Notes under the pieces: generated by a model
The model's database searches: none
Seen by the model: only the letters and a program-made list of their open reading frames with translations
Told to the model about the DNA's origin: nothing
Assembly (NCBI GenBank): GCA_025359445.1
Contig: JANYGB010000051.1
Coordinates: 1-64,000 of the forward strand
Reading direction: 5' to 3'
Source: Sphingomonadaceae bacterium
GTDB lineage: Bacteria; Pseudomonadota; Alphaproteobacteria; Sphingomonadales; Sphingomonadaceae
Length of the DNA: 64,000 nt
Position numbers and translations under genes: made by a program
Shown here: in pieces, positions 56,372-64,000 of the stretch
Numbering within the stretch: position 1 is the first letter of the stretch
Layout: the number at the start of each line of letters is the position of its first letter

Positions 56372-57121
56372 TCAGTCCTTGCTCCACGGGTTTCCCGAAC
56401 CGGTTGGCGCTGGCGTGGCCGCACCTCCGTCGAACCCGCAGCGTGCGACCGCCACTTGTTCCGGCTTGCTCCACATGTACTGGCCGTTGGTGGCAATCTC
56501 GATCGCGCCCGATTTGGACTTGCGCTGCATCACCGTGACGCAGCCGTAATCACCGCTGTCGCGCAGCGCGTGGTACTGCGCGGAATTGATCGGAATGTCG
56601 GTGTTGTCGCCGGTCTTGAACGGATCGATCTGGATTGAATCGCGTGCGCCTCTGCGACCCCAGCCGATCGAAGCGATCGGATATTGCGCTTGCTCGACCT
56701 GCTGGTTGGAAAAGCCGAATTCAGTCCAGTCGGAAATTCGGTAAGCCATTTCACCGAAACCGAAGGCAAAAATGAACGGGCCGAACAGCAAAGTTGCGAT
56801 GCGGCGGATCAGTGAGTAATCGCTGATCCCGAACACGATGACAAAAGTAACGACTGCTCCAAACACCAGTCCGACACCGCGCATCCCCCACAGCAGTGTC
56901 TGGTTGATCGGGGTGATCAGCGAGGTGCCCGACAGCAGTGCTTCGAACCAGGCCAGGAACAGCAAGGTGCAAGAGAGGATGCCGACAATCGCGAGCAGGT
57001 TGAATTGCTCGCCGTCCGGCTGCGCGGTGGGACGCGATAAGGTGCGGGTCACGCTTGCCGCCACATCAACCGGCTGGCCGTTGATCGTCGCGCCGCGCTG
57101 GCCGAATTGTGACCGCTGCAT
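56372..57121 (-). CDS. Membrane hypothetical protein
   Basis: A 249-residue protein from ATG 57121. Three hydrophobic segments are visible (LLAIVGILSCTLLFLAWFEALL, TLLWGMRGVGLVFGAVVTFVIV, IATLLFGPFIFAFGFG), then a soluble C-terminal domain (ISDWTEFGFSNQQVEQAQYP, GDYGCVTVMQRK, VAVARCGFDGG) with two Cys that may form a disulfide. The family is not recognised. It is divergent from the Anbu cluster across 162 bases. Confidence 0.7.
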   Translation of the reverse strand: MQRSQFGQRGATINGQPVDVAASVTRTLSRPTAQPDGEQFNLLAIVGILSCTLLFLAWFEALLSGTSLITPINQTLLWGMRGVGLVFGAVVTFVIVFGISDYSLIRRIATLLFGPFIFAFGFGEMAYRISDWTEFGFSNQQVEQAQYPIASIGWGRRGARDSIQIDPFKTGDNTDIPINSAQYHALRDSGDYGCVTVMQRKSKSGAIEIATNGQYMWSKPEQVAVARCGFDGGAATPAPTGSGNPWSKD

Positions 57122-57283
57122 CAAGCCTGTTCCCTCCGCTTTTGCGCTGCTCAGCCTCGCGGCCGTTAAATTGGCGTAAAACCGCGACCATGCCTGCGCG
57201 CCAGTTTCGCAGGTGCAGCATTCACCGCTTGACTCTGTTCCGCCATCGGGCAGTCATAAAGCCCGTGAGCAGGATGGATCCCG

Positions 57284-58723
57284 ATGGCTGAAAGCGCCCC
57301 GTGTTTCGATGAGATGCTGAGCGCCGATGGCAGCGTGCGCGGTGCCTATTCCGACTACAGCGACTGGTATCACCGGCAAGATCCGGGCCTGATGCGGCGC
57401 AAGGGGCAGGAGGCCGAAACCTTCTTCCGCAAAACCGGGATCACCTTCAACGTCTATGGCGACGACGCGGGCGAGGAGCGGCTGCTCCCGTTCGACATGA
57501 TTCCGCGGATCATTTCTGCAGGCGAATGGCGCAAGGTAGTGCGGGGGATAGAACAGCGGGTGCGTGCCCTGAACGCCTTTCTGCATGACATTTACCATCG
57601 TCAGGAGATTATCCGCGCGGGCCGCGTGCCCGAAAGCCTGATCTCGAAAAATGCAGCATTTCTGCCGCAAATGATGGGCATGATCCCGCCCGGCGGGGTC
57701 TATACCCACATTGTCGGGATCGATCTGGTGCGCACCGGTCCCGACGAATTCATGGTGCTCGAAGACAACGCCCGCACGCCCTCCGGGGTCTCCTATATGC
57801 TGGAGAACCGCGAGACGATGATGGCGATGTTCCCCGAACTGTTCACCGCGATGGACGTGCGGCCGGTGCAGGATTATCCGCGCAGACTGGCGGAAAGCCT
57901 GGCCGCCTGCGCCCCGAGCTGCGCCGGGAGCAAAACCGATGGCCGTCCGGTAGTCGCGGTGCTGACCCCCGGAATCTATAACTCCGCCTATTTCGAACAT
58001 GCCTTCCTGGCCGACCAGATGGGCGCCGAACTGGTCGAAGGCAGCGACTTGCGGGTGGTCGACGGCCGCGTCGCGATGCGCACCACCCGCGGGTTTGAGC
58101 CGATTGACGTGCTCTACCGCCGGGTCGACGACGACTATCTCGATCCGCTCACCTTCAACCCGACCAGCCGGCTGGGTGTGCCCGGGATCATGGACATCTA
58201 CCGCGCGGGCAAGATCACCATCGCCAATGCGCCGGGTACCGGGATTGCCGATGACAAGGCGATCTATTCGTTCATGCCCGAGATCGTCGAATTCTATACC
58301 GGCGAGAAGCCATTGCTCGCCAATGTGCCGACGTGGCGGTGCAGTGAGCCTGACAGCCTCGCTTACGTGCTCGACAATCTGGCCGAGCTGGTGGTCAAGG
58401 AAGTCCATGGCTCGGGCGGGTATGGCATGCTGATCGGGCCGACCTCGTCGCGCAAGGAAATCACGGCGTTTGCCGCCAAGCTGCGCGCCCGGCCGGACAA
58501 TTACATCGCCCAGCCCACGCTGGCGCTGTCGACCGTGCCGATCCTCGCCAAGTCGGGTCTTGCCCCGCGCCACGTCGATTTGCGCCCCTTCGTGCTGGTC
58601 TCGCCCGACGGTATCCAGATTACTCCGGGCGGGCTGACGCGGGTGGCGCTCAAGCAAGGTTCGCTGGTGGTCAACTCGTCGCAAGGCGGTGGGACCAAGG
58701 ACACTTGGGTGCTGCAGGACTGA
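57284..58723 (+). CDS. Circularly permuted ATP-grasp protein
   Basis: A 479-residue protein of the CP_ATPgrasp family: YHRQDPGLMRRKGQEAE, GITFNVYGDD, FLHDIYHRQEII, VLEDNARTPSGVSYMLENR and ELVVKEVHGSGGYGMLIGP. It is predicted to ligate amino acids or peptides with ATP. It is the first gene of the conserved four-gene block with alpha-E, transglutaminase-like and Anbu genes. The block as a whole is proposed to make and process a peptide product that has not been isolated. Confidence 0.92.
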   Translation: MAESAPCFDEMLSADGSVRGAYSDYSDWYHRQDPGLMRRKGQEAETFFRKTGITFNVYGDDAGEERLLPFDMIPRIISAGEWRKVVRGIEQRVRALNAFLHDIYHRQEIIRAGRVPESLISKNAAFLPQMMGMIPPGGVYTHIVGIDLVRTGPDEFMVLEDNARTPSGVSYMLENRETMMAMFPELFTAMDVRPVQDYPRRLAESLAACAPSCAGSKTDGRPVVAVLTPGIYNSAYFEHAFLADQMGAELVEGSDLRVVDGRVAMRTTRGFEPIDVLYRRVDDDYLDPLTFNPTSRLGVPGIMDIYRAGKITIANAPGTGIADDKAIYSFMPEIVEFYTGEKPLLANVPTWRCSEPDSLAYVLDNLAELVVKEVHGSGGYGMLIGPTSSRKEITAFAAKLRARPDNYIAQPTLALSTVPILAKSGLAPRHVDLRPFVLVSPDGIQITPGGLTRVALKQGSLVVNSSQGGGTKDTWVLQD

Positions 58724-58739
58724 TGGACGCGGGGGTATC

Positions 58740-59684
58740 ATGCTAGGCCGGACCGCCAACGGGGTGTTCTGGATGGGCCGCTTTCTTGAGCGGGCGGAGA
58801 ATACCTCGCGCTTGATCGAGGCGGGGTTCCGCATGGCGCTGACCCGCGATCTGGTCACTAGCCAGGAAGAGTGGCGGTCGGTCGTCGCCACGGTGGGCCA
58901 TACCAAGCAGTATGAGCTCTACAACGCGACCTACACCGGGATCCAGGTGTGGAACTTCTTGCTGCGCGATCGCCATAACCCCGGCTCGGTGCTGGCGATG
59001 ATCGAAGGTGCGCGCACCGCCGCGCGGGCGGTTCGCACTGCGCTGACCCGCGAGGTGTGGGAAGCGGTCAACGAAAGCTGGATGGTGATCCGCGAAGCGC
59101 TGGCCCGCCCGGTGCGCGAGGCTTCACTGGGTCAGGTGCTGGGCATAATCCGGCGCCAGGCCATGCTGGTGCGCGGCGCGATCGATGGGTCCATGCTGCG
59201 CAGTGAGAACTTCAACTTTTTCCGGATCGGCACCTTCATCGAGCGCGGCGACAACACCGCGCGGATCCTCGACGTGAAATATTATGTCCTGCTGCCCTCG
59301 CTTGCGTGGGTCGGCTCGCGGCTCGACAATGTGCAGTGGGAAAGCGTGCTTCGGTCGGTGTCGGGCGAACGCGCTTACCGCTGGCTCAACGCCGGCTCGA
59401 TCGATCCCAAGGGCATCGCCGAGTTTCTGCTGCTCGACCAGCGCTTCCCGCGCAGCCTCAACTTCTGTCTCGATAACCTGCGGTCGAACCTGGCCAGTCT
59501 GGCGCACCAGTACGGCCACGAAATCAGTGCGCATGAGGTGTTGCGCGGGGTAAGCTCACGCTTCCACGAGAGCAGCATCGAAACCATCTTCGAGGCCGGG
59601 TTGCACCAGTTCATCCAGTCATTTATCGCCCAAAACCGCCAGGTTGCGCAAGCGATCGAGCACGATTACAGGTTCTACGCGTGA
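58740..59684 (+). CDS. Alpha-E domain protein
   Basis: A 314-residue all-helical protein starting 16 bases after the ATP-grasp gene. It shows the alpha-E signature MLGRTANGVFWMGRFLERAENTSRLIEAG, a repeated RxxxxxxFxxxxRGDNTARxL pattern (RIGTFIERGDNTARILDVKYY) and LLDQRFPRSLNFCL. The activity is unknown; it always accompanies the ATP-grasp protein. The stop overlaps the next start (TGATG). Confidence 0.92.
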   Translation: MLGRTANGVFWMGRFLERAENTSRLIEAGFRMALTRDLVTSQEEWRSVVATVGHTKQYELYNATYTGIQVWNFLLRDRHNPGSVLAMIEGARTAARAVRTALTREVWEAVNESWMVIREALARPVREASLGQVLGIIRRQAMLVRGAIDGSMLRSENFNFFRIGTFIERGDNTARILDVKYYVLLPSLAWVGSRLDNVQWESVLRSVSGERAYRWLNAGSIDPKGIAEFLLLDQRFPRSLNFCLDNLRSNLASLAHQYGHEISAHEVLRGVSSRFHESSIETIFEAGLHQFIQSFIAQNRQVAQAIEHDYRFYA

Positions 59685-60499
59685 TGCGGCTGCTGGTCGA
59701 ACACACCACCCGCTACGAATTTTCGCAGCCCGTCACGCATGGCCTGCAACGACTGCGGCTGACGCCCAAAAACACCCACGGCCAGAAGATCGTCAGCTGG
59801 GATATGCGCCTTGAAGGGGCGCGGATCGAGGTCGAGTACGACGATCACAATCACAACCGGACCGCGCTGATCTCGGTCGAACCCGGCGCGCGGGTGCTTG
59901 AAGTGCAATGCAGCGGAGTAATCGCCACTGCCGACAATTCCGGCGTGATCGGACAGCACTCGGGGCATATGCCGCTGTGGTCGTTCCTCGCACAGACCCC
60001 GTTGACGCGCCCCGGCGCGAAGATGCGCGGCATCGTCAGCGCGCTTGGCACACCGCGCAGCGAAGTGCTCGCGCTGCTCCACGAATTGTCGGCGACGGTG
60101 CTCGATCAGGTTCCCTACACGGTGGGCGAAACCGGCGTGAACACCACCGCCGAGGAAGCTGCGGCGCTGGGCAAGGGGGTCTGCCAGGATCACGTCCACA
60201 TCTTCATCGGCGCCGCCCGCGCGCTGGGGGTGCCGACGCGCTATGTCTCGGGCTACCTGATGATGAACGACCGGATCGAGCAGGAGGCCGGCCACGCCTG
60301 GGCCGAGGCACATGTCGGGGCACTCGGCTGGGTCGGGTTTGACGTTTCCAACCGGATCAGCCCCGACGAGCGCTATGTTCGCGTCGCCACGGGCCGCGAT
60401 TACAGCGAGGCCGCGCCAATCACTGGCTTGTCGTACGGGGCGGGGGAAACTGTGCTTGAAGTGCGGCTGGCGGTTGAACAACAGCGGATCGAACAGTAG
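59684..60499 (+). CDS. Transglutaminase-like cysteine protease
   Basis: A 271-residue enzyme with an N-terminal beta domain (LLVEHTTRYEFSQPVTHGLQ) and the transglutaminase core. The catalytic Cys is in GKGVCQDHVHIFIGAARALG, His in AGHAWAEAHV and Asp in GWVGFDVSNR. It is probably a peptidase acting with the ATP-grasp/alpha-E pair. It overlaps the alpha-E stop by one base. Confidence 0.92.
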   Translation: MRLLVEHTTRYEFSQPVTHGLQRLRLTPKNTHGQKIVSWDMRLEGARIEVEYDDHNHNRTALISVEPGARVLEVQCSGVIATADNSGVIGQHSGHMPLWSFLAQTPLTRPGAKMRGIVSALGTPRSEVLALLHELSATVLDQVPYTVGETGVNTTAEEAAALGKGVCQDHVHIFIGAARALGVPTRYVSGYLMMNDRIEQEAGHAWAEAHVGALGWVGFDVSNRISPDERYVRVATGRDYSEAAPITGLSYGAGETVLEVRLAVEQQRIEQ

Positions 60500-60526
60500 G
60501 CCCGGCCGGGCTGGGGGATTCGCTGC

Positions 60527-61285
60527 GTGACCTATTGCGTTGGAATGATGCTTGATCGCGGGCTGGTGTTGATGAGCGACACCCGCACCAATTCGGGCGT
60601 CGACAACATTTCGATCTTTCGCAAGATGAATTCGTGGTCGGTCCCGGGCGAGCGGATCATCGCGGTGATGACCGCGGGCAACCTCGCCACCACCCAAGGC
60701 GTGATCAGCCAGCTCGAAGAACGCAACAAGGCGATCTCGGAACGCCACAATTCGCTGCTTGAAGCAGATTCGATGTTCCAAGTCGCGACAATCGTGGGCA
60801 AGCTGCTGCGCGAAACCATCGCCCAGTGCCGCAACGAAAATGCCGGCGAAGAAGCCTCAACCCCTTCGTTCACCGCCTCGATGATCGTGGCCGGGCAGAT
60901 CAAGGACATGGAGCCGCGGCTGTTCCTGATCTACCCCGAAGGCAACTTCATCGAAGCCGGGTTCGACACCCCGTTCTTCCAGATCGGCGAGACCAAGTAC
61001 GGACGCCCGATCATCCTGCGCGGCTATCACCATGACATGAGCTTCGAAGATGCGGTCAAGCTGCTGATGGTCAGCTTCGATTCGACGATCAAGGCCAACC
61101 TTTCGGTCGGCCTGCCGCTCGACCTGATGGTGATCGAGCGGGACAATTTCGAGCCCACGCACAAACGCCGGATCGGGGTGGACGATCCCTATTACCGGGC
61201 GGTTTCGGTCGGCTGGAGCGAATCGCTCAAACTCGCCTTCGAATCGCTGCCCGATTATACGTTCTTTCAGGGCAAGGACGGCTAA
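60527..61285 (+). CDS. Anbu (ancestral proteasome-like beta subunit)
   Basis: A 252-residue Ntn-hydrolase beginning at GTG 60527. After the initiator Met is removed, Thr2 (MTYCVGMMLDRGLVLMSDTRTN) would be the nucleophile. LVLMSDTRTNSGVDNISIFRKM and VMTAGNLATTQGVISQL are the Anbu signatures. It forms proteasome-like open rings in related bacteria and probably processes or degrades the product of the upstream genes. The GTG start fits an operon-coupled gene 27 bases downstream of the transglutaminase. Confidence 0.9.
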   Translation: MTYCVGMMLDRGLVLMSDTRTNSGVDNISIFRKMNSWSVPGERIIAVMTAGNLATTQGVISQLEERNKAISERHNSLLEADSMFQVATIVGKLLRETIAQCRNENAGEEASTPSFTASMIVAGQIKDMEPRLFLIYPEGNFIEAGFDTPFFQIGETKYGRPIILRGYHHDMSFEDAVKLLMVSFDSTIKANLSVGLPLDLMVIERDNFEPTHKRRIGVDDPYYRAVSVGWSESLKLAFESLPDYTFFQGKDG

Positions 61286-61301
61286 GCGCGGGCCACGCGG
61301 T

Positions 61302-61967
61302 TTACTTGCAGAACGCCCGGCTGCTCATCTCAAGGTGCAGATGATCGTGATGCGCGGCGTTGTAGGCGGGGGTCAGGACGGTGCCGAAGCGTTTGCACGC
61401 GCTTTGCCGGATCGCTTCGAAGAAGCGCTGGACTTGCGGGGACTGGTCGGCCCAGTTGCCGGCAATCGTGATGTGGCGGCCGTCGGCCAGCACAAACCCC
61501 GATACGTCGATGGCATTGCCGGTGGCGTGGGCCGAGCGGCGCGGCGATCCGGCGATGTTGCGGCAGCTGTAGCTGCCCATCGTCTCGATCCGCACCAGCG
61601 GCGAGCCGAGGATCTGCTGCGCCGCACGGTCGACCCCGTAGCGCGCCCACCCGGCCAGACTTTCGGCCAGCGGACAAGTGACTGGGCCCAGCCCGGCGAG
61701 CGCCAGTTCGGCGCGGTCGCTTTTGAGCGCTGCCAGCTTGACCGTGCCGACGGTTGAACAGCCCGCGCCGTAATACTGATCGGGCAACGGGGTGAAGGCA
61801 GCGCTTTTCGCGCCGAGATCAGCCAGGCAGGCGCGGACTGCGGGGTTGGGGGTGATCACCGCGGTCGAGCGCGCCACGCTCGACCGCTGCGGCGCTTGCG
61901 CCGAGGGAATCGCCTGGCAGGCGCTCAACAGGCCGGCCAGCAGCCCCAGGATCAGGATTCCGCGCAT
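61302..61967 (-). CDS. Extensin-like (M15/VanY-fold) lipoprotein
   Basis: A 221-residue lipoprotein (lipobox GLLSACQ). The C-terminal domain reads YSCRNIAGSPRRSAHATGNAIDVSGFVLADG and YNAAHHDHLHLEMS, the extensin-like D,D-peptidase fold with its zinc His and Asp. It probably cleaves peptidoglycan stem peptides. It is convergent to Anbu with 16 bases between the stops. Confidence 0.85.
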   Translation of the reverse strand: MRGILILGLLAGLLSACQAIPSAQAPQRSSVARSTAVITPNPAVRACLADLGAKSAAFTPLPDQYYGAGCSTVGTVKLAALKSDRAELALAGLGPVTCPLAESLAGWARYGVDRAAQQILGSPLVRIETMGSYSCRNIAGSPRRSAHATGNAIDVSGFVLADGRHITIAGNWADQSPQVQRFFEAIRQSACKRFGTVLTPAYNAAHHDHLHLEMSSRAFCK

Positions 61968-62091
61968 AAGCGGAAATCTGCCACGGGTATGGTTAACAAC
62001 TTCCTACCGCGCCGCACGAATGTTGGGCGCAAGCGGCGAGAAGAGGCCGGTGCCGCTTGACTTGCCCGCCCCCGTCACTACTTGCAGCGCC

Positions 62092-62135
62092 GGGCCACGC
62101 GGTCCCAACGCCGCGCGAGCTCTCTGCAAGGAGAG
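62092..62135 (+). promoter_or_regulatory. Candidate serC leader hairpins
   Basis: Two small hairpins precede serC: GGGCC (62092-62096)/GGTCC (62101-62105), and CTCTC (62120-62124)/GAGAG (62131-62135). The second buries the AAGGAGAG ribosome-binding site. A conserved alphaproteobacterial serC RNA motif has been reported from comparative genomics. Position fits; identity needs a covariance search. Confidence 0.4.
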
Positions 62136-62141
62136 ACTTTG

Positions 62142-63266
62142 ATGACTGTACCAGTACCCGCGCGCAAACCTGCGCGTCCGTTCTTTTCTTCCGGTCCCTG
62201 CGCCAAACCGCCGGGCTGGACCCCCGCAAAACTCAGCACCGAATCGCTTGGCCGTTCGCACCGCGCCAAGATCGGCAAGTCGCGGCTTGCGACCTGCATC
62301 GACCTGATGCGCGAAGTGCTGCAATTGCCCGACACCCACCGCATCGGCATCGTCCCGGGGTCTGACACCGGCGCGTTCGAGATGGCGATGTGGACGATGC
62401 TGGGGCAACGCGGCGTTACCGCGCTCGCTTGGGAAAGCTTCGGCGAGGGCTGGGTGACCGACGCGGTCAAGCAGCTCAAGATCGATCCCACCGTAATCCG
62501 CGCCGACTATGGCCAGCTGCCCGATCTGACGCAGGTCAACTGGGACGACGACGTGCTGTTCACCTGGAACGGTACCACCTCGGGCGTGCGCGTGCCGAAT
62601 GCCGACTGGATCGCCGCTGACCGCAAGGGCCTCAGCTTCGCCGACGCAACCAGCGCGGTGTTCGCTTACGACATTGATTGGGACAAGATCGATGTGGCGA
62701 CGTTCAGCTGGCAGAAGGTGCTGGGCGGTGAGGGCGGCCACGGAGTGCTGATCCTCGGGCCGCGTGCGGTCGAGCGGCTGGAAAGCTATACCCCCGCCTG
62801 GCCATTGCCCAAGGTGTTCCGGCTCGTTTCCAAGGGCGCGCTGACTGAGGGCGTGTTCAAGGGCGAGACAATCAACACCCCCTCGATGCTCGCGGTCGAA
62901 GATGCGATTTTCGCGCTCGAATGGGCGAAGGGACTGGGCGGGCTGAAGGGCTTGCAGGCACGTTCGGACGCCAATGCCGCAGCGTTGCAGCAGATCGTTG
63001 CCGAGCGCAGCTGGCTCGGCAATCTGGCTGAAAATGCGGCGAGCCGTTCGAAGACCTCAGTCTGCCTGACGGTCGAAGGGGCGGACGAAGCCATGATCAA
63101 GGCGATGGCCGGGGCGCTCGAACAGGAAGGCGCGGCTTTCGACATCGCCGGTTACCGCGACGCTCCGCCGGGGCTGCGGATCTGGTGCGGCGCGACGGTT
63201 GATACCGCCGATATCGAAGCGCTCGGGCCATGGCTCGATTGGGCTTACGCGAACGCCAAGCAATAA
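62142..63266 (+). CDS. serC: Phosphoserine transaminase
   Basis: A 374-residue class V aminotransferase from ATG 62142 with AAGGAGAG upstream. FFSSGPCAKPPGW, VPGSDTGAFEMAMWTML, DATSAVFAYDIDWDKIDVATFSWQK (with the PLP lysine in SWQKVLGGEGG) and TPAWPLPKVFRL match the alphaproteobacterial SerC subtype. It makes 3-phosphoserine from 3-phosphohydroxypyruvate and is followed by serA. The frame is complete. Confidence 0.95.
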   Translation: MTVPVPARKPARPFFSSGPCAKPPGWTPAKLSTESLGRSHRAKIGKSRLATCIDLMREVLQLPDTHRIGIVPGSDTGAFEMAMWTMLGQRGVTALAWESFGEGWVTDAVKQLKIDPTVIRADYGQLPDLTQVNWDDDVLFTWNGTTSGVRVPNADWIAADRKGLSFADATSAVFAYDIDWDKIDVATFSWQKVLGGEGGHGVLILGPRAVERLESYTPAWPLPKVFRLVSKGALTEGVFKGETINTPSMLAVEDAIFALEWAKGLGGLKGLQARSDANAAALQQIVAERSWLGNLAENAASRSKTSVCLTVEGADEAMIKAMAGALEQEGAAFDIAGYRDAPPGLRIWCGATVDTADIEALGPWLDWAYANAKQ

Positions 63267-63271
63267 CCGTT

Positions 63272-63342
63272 TCCCCGCGAAGGCGGGGACCTCAGGCCTC
63301 CAGGTCGCACCCAGCCGACCGAGGTCCCCGCCTGCGCGGGGA
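63272..63342. repeat. Intergenic inverted repeat (family F)
   Basis: TCCCCGCGAAGGCGGGGACCTC at 63272-63293 and GAGGTCCCCGCCTGCGCGGGGA at 63321-63342 are inverted, each also internally palindromic. It lies in the serC-serA spacer and could act in the serC-serA transcript as a stem. Confidence 0.8.
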
Positions 63343-63360
63343 CGCACAAGGATCAGAAAA

Positions 63361-64000
63361 ATGACCAAACCCCGCGTACTCATTTCCGATCAGATGGACC
63401 CCAAGGCCGAGCAGATCTTCCGCGAGCGCGGCTGCGATGTCGATGTGATCACCGGCAAGACTCCCGAGGAACTCGGCGAAATCATCGGGCAGTATGATGG
63501 CCTGGCGATCCGTTCGACCACCAAGCTGACCAAGGAGCTGATCGAGAAAGCGGTTCGGCTCAAGGTCGTTGGCCGCGCCGGGATCGGGGTGGACAATATC
63601 GATATCCCTGCTGCCTCGGTGAAGGGTATCGTGGTGATGAACACCCCGTTCGGCAATTCGATCACTACCGCCGAACACGCCATCGCGCTGATGTTCGCGC
63701 TGGCTCGCCAGCTGCCCGAAGCCAATGCCCAGACTCAAGCCGGCAAGTGGCCGAAGAACGATTTCATGGGGGTCGAAGTCACCGGCAAGACGCTCGGCCT
63801 GATCGGCGCGGGCAATATCGGCTCGATCGTCGCCAGCCGCGCGCTGGGGCTCAGGATGAAGGTCGTCGCGTTCGATCCGTTCCTTACCCCCGAACGCGCG
63901 GTGGAGATGGGCGTGGAGAAAGCCGATCTCGATACGCTGCTCGCCCGCGCCGATTTCATCACGCTGCACACGCCGCTCACCGACCAGACCCGCAACATCC
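63361..64000 (+). CDS. serA: D-3-phosphoglycerate dehydrogenase, 3' truncated by the window
   Basis: The first 213 residues are present. The start ATG 63361 opens RVLISDQMDPKAEQIF. RSTTKLTKELIEKAVRLKVVGRAGIGVDNIDIPAA is the substrate-domain signature and LGLIGAGNIGSIVASRALGL the NAD-binding motif. It catalyses the first step of serine synthesis, operonic with serC. The remainder lies beyond the window. Confidence 0.95.
   Translation, partial: MTKPRVLISDQMDPKAEQIFRERGCDVDVITGKTPEELGEIIGQYDGLAIRSTTKLTKELIEKAVRLKVVGRAGIGVDNIDIPAASVKGIVVMNTPFGNSITTAEHAIALMFALARQLPEANAQTQAGKWPKNDFMGVEVTGKTLGLIGAGNIGSIVASRALGLRMKVVAFDPFLTPERAVEMGVEKADLDTLLARADFITLHTPLTDQTRNI

Noticed and set aside
57254..58906. 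Long minus-strand frame opposite the ATP-grasp gene
   Set aside because: It is a shadow: the plus strand has all ATP-grasp motifs and operon continuity.

Overview
This window is GC-rich DNA that looks like a Sphingomonadales (sphingomonad or Erythrobacter-like) alphaproteobacterial chromosome. The signs are the hemC-hemD-Mic60-like block, two large TonB-dependent receptors, the Anbu/ATP-grasp cluster, the DUF3768 protein, a PhoK-type alkaline phosphatase and several families of intergenic palindromes. The taxonomic call is an inference from gene content; no rRNA is present.

Layout. (1) Positions 55-3833: a tRNA-Leu(CAG) gene whose 3' end is repeated at 3814-3833. The two copies bound a ~3.7 kb integrative element with a P4-type integrase, a second small tyrosine recombinase behind a near-consensus promoter, a helix-hairpin-helix DNA-glycosylase-like gene and a DUF3768 gene. 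Paired GGGGGCC motifs near both ends look like integrase arm-binding sites. Just outside lies a truncated, frameshifted DNA methyltransferase. (2) 5975-10287: operon of a two-domain glycosyltransferase, a GH130 phosphorylase-like enzyme and a Crp/Fnr regulator. (3) 10459-14265 (minus): three-gene operon of a TIR-TM-TPR protein, an unknown beta-rich protein and a TPR/SLOG-like/degenerate-cyclase protein. This is the best candidate for an undescribed nucleotide-signalling or defence system in the window. (4) 14494-17514: TonB receptor with a strong terminator. (5) 18033-20157 and 25075-26062: ruins of a flagellar locus, comprising fliS, 'fliD fused to a piece of a sigma-54 activator, the 3' end of a flagellin gene, a motA'-'motB fusion and an flgL stub. 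The lineage appears to have lost its flagellum through internal deletions.

(6) 20276-40799: mostly housekeeping: ClpP-like periplasmic protein, DJ-1/PfpI protein, glycerol kinase, SDR plus thiolase, ScsB/DsbD-like protein, alkaline phosphatase plus UbiH-type hydroxylase, heme genes, tsaD-gpsA-flippase-HhH protein. (7) 40796-47588: HI1419/HI1420-type toxin-antitoxin pair, an orphan Rap1a-like immunity protein, uvrB, and a second, very large TIR protein (TIR-TolB-like-TPR-TM). (8) 47907-51166: class A acid phosphatase followed by a TonB receptor gene interrupted by one in-frame amber codon. (9) 51205-54278 (minus): SDR and two acyl-CoA dehydrogenases. (10) 57284-61285: the four-gene Anbu cluster (circularly permuted ATP-grasp, alpha-E, transglutaminase, Anbu). 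(11) 61302-64000: extensin-like lipoprotein, then serC and the start of serA.

Selfish or decaying DNA is interleaved with a stable backbone. At least six palindromic repeat families sit in the gene-free gaps, and gene remnants cluster at 4-5.5 kb, 17.8-20.2 kb and 25-26 kb.
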